Assembly: GCA_028275105.1 (NCBI GenBank)
Contig: JAQCNI010000018.1
Span: 1-49,664 of the forward strand
Direction: 5' to 3'
DNA length: 49,664 bases
Source of the DNA: Halorubrum sp.
GTDB lineage: Archaea; Halobacteriota; Halobacteria; Halobacteriales; Haloferacaceae
In this document: piece by piece, positions 1-6,755 of the stretch
Position numbering within the stretch: position 1 is the first letter of the stretch
Layout: each line of letters starts with the position of its first letter
Position numbers and translations under genes: made by a program
The notes under the pieces: model-generated
Told to the model about the DNA's origin: nothing
What the model saw: only the letters and a program-made list of their open reading frames with translations
The model's database searches: none

Positions 1-42
1 TACTGGGACGCCGCCGGCGGCGACCCGCCGCGGCCGTACTGA
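1..42 (+). CDS. C-terminal end of a TumE-family toxin-like protein (partial)
   Basis: Only the last 13 codons and the TGA at 40-42 are inside the window. The frame is open to the left edge and reads YWDAAGGDPPRPY. The assignment rests on position: in haloarchaea, genes for the HVO_A0114-type DNA-binding protein commonly follow a TumE-family (DUF6516) toxin-like gene, and the next start codon is only 27 nt downstream. The visible residues alone do not identify the family. Confidence 0.4.
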   Translation, partial: YWDAAGGDPPRPY

Positions 43-69
43 CTGCACACCGACCACCGACACACGACC

Positions 70-486
70 ATGACCACGCTCCATATCACCGTTGGCGACC
101 GAGCACAGCTTCGCGAGGACGCCCTTGAGTTCGTCCAGGCCGCTGAGGCTGACAACACCGACGACCGGGACGGAAAGGCGGTACTGCAGTTCGGGACCTA
201 CGACGACCTCGTCGACAGCCTCACACCGCTCCGCCTAGAGCTTATCCAGGCGGTAGCCGAACGCGCTCCCGAGAGTATGCGTGAAGCCGCCCGGCTCGTT
301 GACCGCGACATCTCCGACGTTCACTCGGATTTAAAGCAGCTGGAAGTCCTCGGCATCCTCGAACTCGAAGAGGGCGGCCCCGGCGGCGCGATGCAGCCTG
401 TCGTCCCGTTCGACCGCATCGAGATGTACATCGACTACCCCCTCATCGACGATGTCGATGCCGACAGCACGCCCGCCAGTGCGTAG
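70..486 (+). CDS. HVO_A0114-family putative DNA-binding (antitoxin-like) protein
   Basis: A 138-aa acidic protein. The N-terminal part (about 1-55) matches haloarchaeal HVO_A0114-type proteins (MTTLHITVGDR, then LQFGTYDDLVDSLTPLRLEL). Residues about 60-105 form a winged-helix-like segment (LIQAVAERAPESMREAARLV, then DIHSDLKQL-type recognition helix) followed by a wing and the PVVPFDRIEMYIDYPL tail typical of the family. These proteins are usually encoded next to TumE-like toxins and are thought to act as the antitoxin and autorepressor. Here it starts 27 nt after the end of an upstream partial gene, so the two are probably co-transcribed. The family call is by recognition; the toxin-antitoxin role is inferred from context. 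Confidence 0.75.
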   Translation: MTTLHITVGDRAQLREDALEFVQAAEADNTDDRDGKAVLQFGTYDDLVDSLTPLRLELIQAVAERAPESMREAARLVDRDISDVHSDLKQLEVLGILELEEGGPGGAMQPVVPFDRIEMYIDYPLIDDVDADSTPASA

Positions 487-500
487 CCGGCCCGGTTCGA

Positions 501-827
501 TTACTCGGAACCGTTCCCGAACAACCGACTCCACACGGACGATGTCGCTGACCCGTTCTCGTCGTCACGTGCGGCCACAGTGTGCTCGTCCCGGGTCCGA
601 GTGGTTTCCCGGTCGCGGGCTGCGAGTGCATCGGTGAGCCGCTCGACCTCTGCCTCCAGTGTCTCGATCCGCTCGCTTTTCCGTTCGAGCGCCGCCTCGA
701 GTTCGTCAACCCGCTCAGTCAACAGCCGATTCTTCTCGGTCAGATACGCGCGACTCCGCTCCGAGTCGGCACGACTGACGTCGGCAGACGATACACCCGT
801 ACTGGTAGCTACATGCGTGGATGCCAT
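501..827 (-). CDS. Small coiled-coil protein of unknown function, start codon inside an IS terminal repeat
   Basis: A 108-aa acidic protein. Residues about 18-70 are a continuous heptad-like helix rich in Glu, Arg and Leu (NRLLTERVDELEAALERKSE and onward), so a coiled coil is likely. The C-terminus is a disordered linker ending in SVWSRLFGNGSE. No catalytic motif, signal peptide or membrane segment is seen. It converges on the HVO_A0114-type gene with a 14-nt gap. Its ATG is formed by the terminal CAT (825-827) of the left inverted repeat of the adjacent IS element, so either the element landed exactly at the start or the original N-terminus and promoter were removed. Expression would then depend on sequence in the IS end. 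Function unknown. Confidence 0.5.
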   Translation of the reverse strand: MASTHVATSTGVSSADVSRADSERSRAYLTEKNRLLTERVDELEAALERKSERIETLEAEVERLTDALAARDRETTRTRDEHTVAARDDENGSATSSVWSRLFGNGSE

Positions 828-840
828 CCGTTCTAGTTTA
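825..840 (+). repeat. Left terminal inverted repeat of the IS element
   Basis: These 16 bases are the exact reverse complement of 2442-2457. Homology does not extend inward past 840 or outward past 825. Bases 825-827 (CAT) also serve as the start codon of the minus-strand coiled-coil gene. Confidence 0.85.
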
Positions 841-903
841 ACGCTTCGAGAGCTCTCGCGAGCGCGAACTAAAATTGTCAGTAACTAGGAATGTGAGAAC
901 CCG

Positions 904-2236
904 GTGGAGAGTGTGTACACCCCACCGGATTCAGTCGTTGTACAGCGAATTCAAAGAGCCTTTGCCTCTGATGAGTTGCGCGAGCGCGCTCGCGCAACGA
1001 ATCTCGCACAACGAGAGCGGAAATTCGATGTCGTCGCGCTGTTCTACACGCTCTCACTCGGGTTCGCCGCTGGATCAGACCGCTCCATCCAGGCGTTTCT
1101 CGAACGCTACGTCGAGATGGCTGACTGTGACGAACTCTCCTATCCGAGTTTCCACGGCTGGTTCGAACCCGGATTCGTTGCGCTGCTTCGAGAAATTCTC
1201 GATGACGCCATCGAGAATCTCGACACGGGCCGAACCGACCTTAGCGGACGTCTCGAACGCATTCGAGACGTCCTCATTGTCGACGCTACAGCCATCTCAC
1301 TGTATCAAGACGCCAAAGCCGTCTACGCTCTCGATGAAGACCGAGCTGGCGCGAAACTTCATGTCACCGAATCGCTCTCGACTGCGCTTCCAACACGATT
1401 CCAGACCACCGACGGCAAAACACACGAACGCAGCCAGCTACCCACCGGCGAGTGGGTAGCTGGCGCCCTCGTCTTGTTCGATCTCGGTTACTACGATTTC
1501 TGGCTGTTCGACCGCATCGACACCAACGGCGGCTGGTTCGTCTGCCGTGTCAAAGACGACGCAAACTTCGACATCGTCGAGGAACTCCGCACATAGCGAG
1601 GCAACAGTATCCCACTCGAAGGCCAGTCGCTGCAGGCCGTCCTCGACGACCTGCAGCGACGGGAAATCGACGTTCGGATCACTCTCTCGTTCGACCGCAA
1701 GCGAGGGTCGTGCGCCAGCACGACCCGAACGTTTCGCCTAGTGGGTGTTCGAAATGAGGACAGTGGCGAGTACCACCTGTTCCTGACGAATCTCGACAGA
1801 GACAACTACAGCGCGCCCGATATCGCACAGCTCTATCGGGCGCGCTGGGAGATCGAACTCCTGTTCAAAGAACTCAAATCACGGTTTGGTCTCGAGGAGA
1901 TCGAGACCACCGACGCCTACATCATCGAGGCATTGATCATCACGGCTGTAATCTCGTTGTTGATGAGCCGCGTTATCGTCGATGAACTGCGGAAACTGGA
2001 CGCGAAACAGCGTGAAAGCGCCGACGACGCCGTGGCGTCGTCGCCGCCTCTCTCTCTCTCGTCGACGGTGCTCACACGCTGTGGAACGGCATGCACACCT
2101 GATCCAGTTGTACCTGATGCTCGATTTGGGGTATGACCTGCCGGATCTCGATGAGTTGTTGCTGTGGGCGTCACGTGATCCAAATCCACACCGCCCGAGG
2201 TTGCGCGAGCAGGTGGAGTCAGGCGAGTTCTGGTAA
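904..2236 (+). pseudogene. IS4-family ISH8-group transposase, inactivated
   Basis: The GTG start gives MESVYTPPDS. The DDE catalytic motifs remain recognisable: first Asp in VLIVDATAISLYQ (about residue 127), second Asp in VLFDLGYYDF, and the Glu in the IS4-type YRARWEIELLFKELK motif. An in-frame TAG at 1594-1596 interrupts codon 231, and the same frame then reads on to 2136. Around 2048-2060 a CT-dinucleotide run coincides with a switch to the +2 frame, where the conserved C-terminus (AVERHAHLIQLYLMLDLGYD ... QVESGEFW) continues to the stop at 2234-2236. Loss of one CT unit would explain the frameshift. Full-length product would be about 443 aa. It is not expected to be active. Confidence 0.85.
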
Positions 2237-2250
2237 CGAACTCGCCTGAC
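2218..2250 (+). terminator. Perfect 13-bp hairpin over the transposase stop codon
   Basis: Arms 2218-2230 and 2238-2250 are exact reverse complements with a 7-nt loop containing the TAA stop (2234-2236). It could act as a terminator or mRNA-end structure, but no U-run follows directly, and it is one of about eleven such hairpins in the element, so a specific terminator role is uncertain. Confidence 0.35.
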
Positions 2251-2441
2251 GAGACGGCTGAATATGCCCGACTGAACAGCGACGGCTCTAGAACGGCGGC
2301 GCACTCAGGACCGCGAGTGCGCCGCCTCCGAAGAGTTCCACCAGTGACCATCGGCTGATTTACCGAGGCAACAGACATCCCAACTTAATTTTGGTCCGAT
2401 TCAACAGGATATTTTGATCAGACCCTGCCTCACCCCGCCAC

Positions 2442-2457
2442 TAAACTAGAACGGATG
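2442..2457 (-). repeat. Right terminal inverted repeat of the IS element
   Basis: Exact 16-bp reverse complement of 825-840. It defines the right boundary of the IS4-family element. Confidence 0.85.
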
Positions 2458-2459
2458 AT

Positions 2460-2777
2460 GTGTCGGTAGAGTTCATCGCGCCATGGCGACTGTCAAACTC
2501 CGATGTTGGTATTCACTTTCTTGATCCACAGGGCGTCGGAGGCCTCAGACTACTCGGCGAACTCGTCAAAAAGGCGTATTATGTTATGACGAATCCGTGG
2601 GATGTCACGGGATACGAGATTCCGGAACATAAGCAAAAGTAGGTTGCAGATCTCCGTGAGCGGATTACACGAGTTAGTGACACACGCGAATATCCGGCGA
2701 CGTTCAGTATCTGGTCGCAACTGCTTGTGAGTATTGCACTCCCGAAAGCGCTACAACTGTTTCTTCGTGGCGTGTAG
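2460..2777 (+). pseudogene. Broken ORF of unknown family
   Basis: One frame reads from the IS edge to TAG at 2775-2777 with a single internal stop (TAG, 2640-2642). The two parts are PWRLSNSDVGIHFLDPQGVG ... YEIPEHKQK, then VADLRERITRVSDTREYPAT ... ALQLFLRGV. Codon use is less GC-rich than in the neighbours, and the reading begins 3 bp after the IS end. It looks like the remains of a horizontally acquired gene. I do not recognise the family, and the 5' part may be missing. Confidence 0.4.
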
Positions 2778-3794
2778 CACGAACCGAAATCATGACCGAG
2801 ACACCAATTCATATCAGCTAAATACAATAGATCGCGTATTCGAAGGACTGTGGCCGGCGGCTACACCCGTTATATTCAGCAGTCGGAGGTGAATAATATA
2901 GGATGATAAATATTTATTTCACCGGATTAACTAAGAGTCACGGAGTAGTCGTGGACTCCGATCCACTCGGCAAGTCGTTCGATTGAGAGGATCAAACGCG
3001 GGGAAGTGGGCGGTCCTCCGGCGGGTTGGGATCGGACGACCGACCGCGTACGAAACTGAGCGTCCGTGACTGGTTCTTATCGAAACTTCTATTATTAAGT
3101 AATATGATTATTCTACTGTTCTACTACTATAATTATGTTTCTCGTGGCGGGATCGTACGCGCGAGATATGCGTTAGAGACGGCGTCAACGCTTCGACGGA
3201 CGATCCGTGGACACGACATGTCGTCGTGCCGGGTAGCGTCGTGGAACGCCTTTCGCGGAACCGATCGAGGAATGCCAAGCGGCCGTTGTTGTCGGATACT
3301 ATCGAAGAAACCCGTTTCTAGCCCGGCGAGGCGTGCGGCCGACGACGGTTAGCGTCGAAACGAGCCGCGGTCCCGGCGATCGCAGGTTGATCCGGGCAGC
3401 ACCATCCGTCGACCGCAGAATCGTTTTCGTGCGTGCCGACGTTCCAACTTTCAACGGGGATCGACGGCAATAGTATCAAATATATGTTATATATAGAAGA
3501 GTTATAGCTTGGGCAAACTGAACGGCGTTCCTGCCGGCGAGAGTGGCGCTTTTTTCGATGAATGTGCTTTGATACTCCGCCGTCGCTGCCGGGACGGTCG
3601 AAATCGACTGGAGACGAGATACGGGGTGACCGACGGTCAGGATCCGAAATTTTTCAACGGTCGGATGACGTAGTTATCGGCGGGCCGGTTCGGTCAAAAT
3701 CGGGCGCGGAGTCATGGGTAGGAAAGGGCGGAGGCGGAGTCGAGAGCGCCGGATGGAAGCGGGGACCCGGATCGGACCCGAGATGAAGGGGACC
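2778..3794. other. About 1 kb non-coding, AT-richer stretch
   Basis: No ORF here has convincing codon use or a recognisable product. Short AT-rich islands lie at about 2895-2935, 3085-3140 and 3470-3505. A weak hairpin (6-bp stem) lies at 2941-2960. The stretch looks like degraded accessory DNA between the IS region and the aldehyde dehydrogenase. Confidence 0.5.
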
Positions 3795-5231
3795 TCAGTT
3801 CAGGTGGAGGTCCTCGTTCGGGCGGAAGCAGATGACCCGTTCCTCCGACAGCTCCTCGATGGCGTACTTTGGTCCCTCACGGCCGATGCCGCTCTCCTTT
3901 GATCCCCCGTAGGGCTGTTGGTCGGCCCGGAACGTCGGGATGTCGTTGATCATGACGCCTCCGCACTCGATGTTCATCGCGGCCGTGAGACCGACTTGAT
4001 GGCTCTCGGTGAAGATCCCGGCCTGAAGGCCGTAGGGCGTATCGTCGGCCAGTTCGATCGCCTCCGAGAGGGTTTCGTAGGTCTGGACCGCGACGATCGG
4101 CGCGAACGCCTCCTGACAGACGACGTCCATGTCCTGGCTCGTGTCGTCGATGACGGTCGGCTCGACGAGCGCCCCGTCGCGGCCGCCACCGAGTTCGACC
4201 GTCGCACCGTCCGCCTTCGCGGACTCGACCCACTCTTCGATCCGCTCGGCGTCGTCCTCCGAGATGAGGGGGCCGACGTCGGTATTTTCGTCGAGCGGAT
4301 CGCCGAGGGTGAGTGCCGACGCCTGCGAGATGAGTTCGTCGAGCAGCTCCTCGTGGCGGGACTCGTGGACTAGTATGCGCTGCGTGCTGATACACATCTG
4401 GCCCCCGTAGGTGTAGGCACCGTCGATGATACGGCTCGCCGCGTCCGCGACGTCCGGGGCGTCCTCGTGGACGATCGCCGGCGAGTTGTTGCCGAGTTCC
4501 AGCGACACGCCGGCGAGCTCCGAGCGTTCCTTGATTCGCTTGCCGACCGCGCGGCTGCCGGTGAACGAGTAGTGGTCGATATCGTCGCTGTTCAGGAGGG
4601 CCTCGCCGACGGTTGACCCGCTTCCGACGACGAGGTTGAGGGCGTCACGCGGAAGTCCGGCGTCGAACAGCGTCTCGGCGAGCTTGACCGCGGTCAGCGG
4701 CGTCGACGTCGCCGGCTTGTGGACCACCGTGTTGCCGGCCGCGAACGCCGGACCGAACTTGTGGGCGACCAGGTTGAGCGGGAAGTTGAACGGCGTGATC
4801 GCGGCGACAACGCCGACGGGGAACCGCTTGGTGAACGCGATCCGGTTCCCGTTGCCGGGCTGGGCGTCGATGGGAACCTCCTCGCCGGAGTGCCGTTCGG
4901 CCTCGCCGGCCGAGAGCTGGAACGTGCTCACCGCGCGCTCAACCTCGCCGCGGGCGGTTTTGATCGGCTTGCCGGCCTCCGCCGCCATCACTTCGGCGAA
5001 CTCCTCCTTCCGCTCCGAGATCAGCCGACTCGTCTCGCGGAGTATCTCGGCCCGCTCGTGGGCCGGCATCATCGCCATCGTGTCTTTTGCCCCGTTCGCG
5101 GCCTCGATCGCCCGCTCGGCGTCCGCCGGGGTCGCCTCCGTTACCTCGTCGATGATCCGTCCGTCGTACTTGTTTCGAACCGAGATGGTCTTGTCCCGCT
5201 GTATCCACTCGGATGCGACATGAATTGACAT
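3795..5231 (-). CDS. NAD(P)-dependent aldehyde dehydrogenase (lactaldehyde/GAPN-like class)
   Basis: A 478-aa aldehyde dehydrogenase, normal length for the superfamily. It has the PFNFPLN oxyanion/cofactor segment with the catalytic Asn, the FTGS nucleotide-binding motif, general-base Glu at about 245 (LELGNNSP) and nucleophile Cys at about 280 (GGQMCIS). The late QPYGGSKESGIGREG motif is also present. The overall pattern resembles archaeal lactaldehyde or non-phosphorylating glyceraldehyde-3-phosphate-type enzymes; the substrate is not determinable. ATG at 5231 is preferred over an in-frame TTG 15 nt upstream, because a TATA-like TTTTGTAC lies about 30 nt before it (minus strand, about 5260-5268). 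It stands alone next to deletion-scarred DNA and may be a remnant of the same catabolic island. Confidence 0.85.
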   Translation of the reverse strand: MSIHVASEWIQRDKTISVRNKYDGRIIDEVTEATPADAERAIEAANGAKDTMAMMPAHERAEILRETSRLISERKEEFAEVMAAEAGKPIKTARGEVERAVSTFQLSAGEAERHSGEEVPIDAQPGNGNRIAFTKRFPVGVVAAITPFNFPLNLVAHKFGPAFAAGNTVVHKPATSTPLTAVKLAETLFDAGLPRDALNLVVGSGSTVGEALLNSDDIDHYSFTGSRAVGKRIKERSELAGVSLELGNNSPAIVHEDAPDVADAASRIIDGAYTYGGQMCISTQRILVHESRHEELLDELISQASALTLGDPLDENTDVGPLISEDDAERIEEWVESAKADGATVELGGGRDGALVEPTVIDDTSQDMDVVCQEAFAPIVAVQTYETLSEAIELADDTPYGLQAGIFTESHQVGLTAAMNIECGGVMINDIPTFRADQQPYGGSKESGIGREGPKYAIEELSEERVICFRPNEDLHLN

Positions 5232-5384
5232 TGTAGTCTTCAGCAAGTAGACCCACGATGTACAAAATTCTATCGGGAAGGCGGCTCAGGCCGGGGACAC
5301 GGTGAACGGGGACGGCATCCCGGCCACTGGACGGTCGCGGGCCGCGTCCCGCCTCCTCGGAGTGCTTCCACTCCTTGAACCACC

Positions 5385-5520
5385 CTACTCCTCGGACACG
5401 CAGAACACGACGGGGACCGGCGAGTTCTGGAGAATCTGCTGTGCCGTGCTACCAAACAGCGCCTTCCCGGTCGGGGACCGCTTCCGTCCGCTGATGACGA
5501 CGAAGTCGACGTCGAAGTGC
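5385..5520 (-). pseudogene. 3' fragment of a UspA-family universal stress protein gene
   Basis: The minus strand encodes about 43 C-terminal residues of a UspA protein: VVISGRKRSPTGKALFGS, the ATP-binding G-2x-G-9x-G(S/T) signature, followed by TAQQILQNSPVPVVF and a TAG at 5385-5387. It closely resembles the end of the intact UspA gene at 42665-43117. Upstream of about 5520 the homology stops and the sequence passes into an unrelated plus-strand gene fragment, so the first two thirds are deleted. Confidence 0.75.
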
Positions 5521-5529
5521 CCCGCCGAG

Positions 5530-5975
5530 TCGACGACGGGAACCCGCAACACAGCGAGGTGTTCAACGGCGCGGCCCTGCTCGACGACCTCGGGATCGGC
5601 ATCCCGCCGTTCAACAACTTCATCGCGACTCAGGGGTTCATGCACGAGAACGAGGCTGCCGCCGAGGCGCTTCTTCAGGCGTGGTATCAGGGTATGTCGT
5701 GGCTCGACGCGGACCCGATGGGGCGGGTGATGGAGGACCGGGAGACCCACTTCGAGCAGATCGGCGTCGAGACCGAGGCGCAGGCGCAGTACGTTATCGA
5801 CTGGGGGGTCAACCTGTCGATGGACAACGACTACCCCTACAACTACGTCGACGTCGAGTACACGGAGGAGCGCGCGGAAAGCGAGCGGAACTTCCTCTCG
5901 GAGGCCGCCGACCGCGGGTTCGTCCCGGACGGCTGGGAGGACCATCTCACTCACCACCAACTTCCGCAGGAGTAG
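5530..5975 (+). pseudogene. 3' fragment of an NMT1/THI5-like ABC solute-binding protein gene
   Basis: A plus-strand frame (open from 5517) encodes about 140 residues that look like the C-terminal lobe of a nitrate/sulfonate/pyrimidine-precursor-type substrate-binding protein: IGIPPFNNFIATQGFMHENE, AEALLQAWYQGMSWLDADP, then a helical tail ending QLPQE. The signal peptide, lipobox and N-terminal lobe are absent. The left edge abuts the truncated UspA fragment at about 5520-5533. An ATG-like start at 5517 lies in the junction and is probably accidental. Confidence 0.6.
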
Positions 5976-6138
5976 TGGTTCGACGACGACGCACTCGGGG
6001 CATTCCGAGGTGGTCGTTGTCCGGCGACGGTTTCGGTCGTTGCCCGATGACGCCTTCGGTCGGGCGGTTTGGGGCGACTCACGGCTTGGATGCGACGGTT
6101 TCGGCGGGCAACGCCTTTTGTGCTGACGGTGCCAAATC

Positions 6139-6147
6139 CATATATAC
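6139..6147 (+). promoter_or_regulatory. TATA box of the Lrp/AsnC gene
   Basis: CATATATAC lies 22-30 nt upstream of the ATG at 6169, a spacing that places the transcription start at or beside the start codon (leaderless mRNA). Confidence 0.6.
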
Positions 6148-6168
6148 CGTCCGACATGAGGTTCTACC

Positions 6169-6633
6169 ATGGAAACGATCGACCTCGACGCGACCGACGA
6201 AAAGCTCCTCTCGGCGCTGAACGACGACGCCCGTCGTTCGGACGAGGAGATAGCCGACGTACTCGACGTTCCCTCCGAAGAAGTCGGCGACCGGATCGAG
6301 CGACTCCAAGAGAGCGGGGTAATCACGAAGTTCACGTCGATGATAGACACCTCAAAGCTCGGGTACATCTCCGTCGCGTTCGGGTTCTCGGTCGAACCCG
6401 GCAAGGCGGACGGGATCGCCGAGTCACTCAGCGGCTACGACAACATCTACAAGCTCTGGATCCTCTCAGGCCGCCACAACGTAATCGCCCACGCGAACTT
6501 CGAGGACATCACCGAGTTCCAGGAGTTCAGCTCGGAGGTTCTCCACGAAATCAACGGTATCGCCAGCTACGAGACCTCCATCGCGACGAGCTCCGTCATC
6601 AACGAGGGCGGCGTCGTGCTGACCGACGAGTGA
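6169..6633 (+). CDS. Lrp/AsnC-family transcriptional regulator
   Basis: A 154-aa protein. Residues about 5-55 form the winged helix-turn-helix (DATDEKLLSALNDDARRSDE, then IADVLDVPSEEVGDRIERLQ and VITKFTSMID). Residues about 65-145 form the RAM/ligand-sensing domain (GYISVAFGFSVEPGKADGIA, then the KLWILSGRHNVIAHANFEDI strand and helix). Such regulators usually sense an amino acid or related metabolite and act as dimers or octamers. It is monocistronic, and convergent with the ASRP gene. Regulation of the nearby catabolic genes is plausible but not shown. Confidence 0.88.
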   Translation: METIDLDATDEKLLSALNDDARRSDEEIADVLDVPSEEVGDRIERLQESGVITKFTSMIDTSKLGYISVAFGFSVEPGKADGIAESLSGYDNIYKLWILSGRHNVIAHANFEDITEFQEFSSEVLHEINGIASYETSIATSSVINEGGVVLTDE

Positions 6634-6755
6634 GACGGCGGGCGGAACGGGTCGACCAATGGACCGGCGGAGCTGTACACCCGCGGAGTGACCGACAGAC
6701 GAACGGCAACGCAGTCAGTCGTCCCATAATCGGTTCCGGGGATCGGACCCCCCGC

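Larger units (their letters stand above)
825..2457 (+). mobile_element. Decayed IS4-family (ISH8-group) insertion sequence
   Basis: The element is bounded by a perfect 16-bp terminal inverted repeat, 825-840 and 2442-2457. The left end starts CATCCGTTCTAG; ISH8- and IS231-group ends are known to start with CAT. The element is 1633 bp and carries one transposase gene on the plus strand, broken by a nonsense codon and a frameshift. The 10 bp outside each end (815-824 and 2458-2467) do not match, so no target duplication remains. The element body contains many perfect inverted repeats (see findings). Confidence 0.8.

Noticed and set aside
3026-3786. Two small plus-strand frames in the 1-kb gap
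   Set aside because: Poor codon pattern, no conserved segments, and no promoter at suitable distance.
3795-5246. TTG at 5246 as start of the first aldehyde dehydrogenase
   Set aside because: ATG at 5231 fits TATA spacing and family length better.
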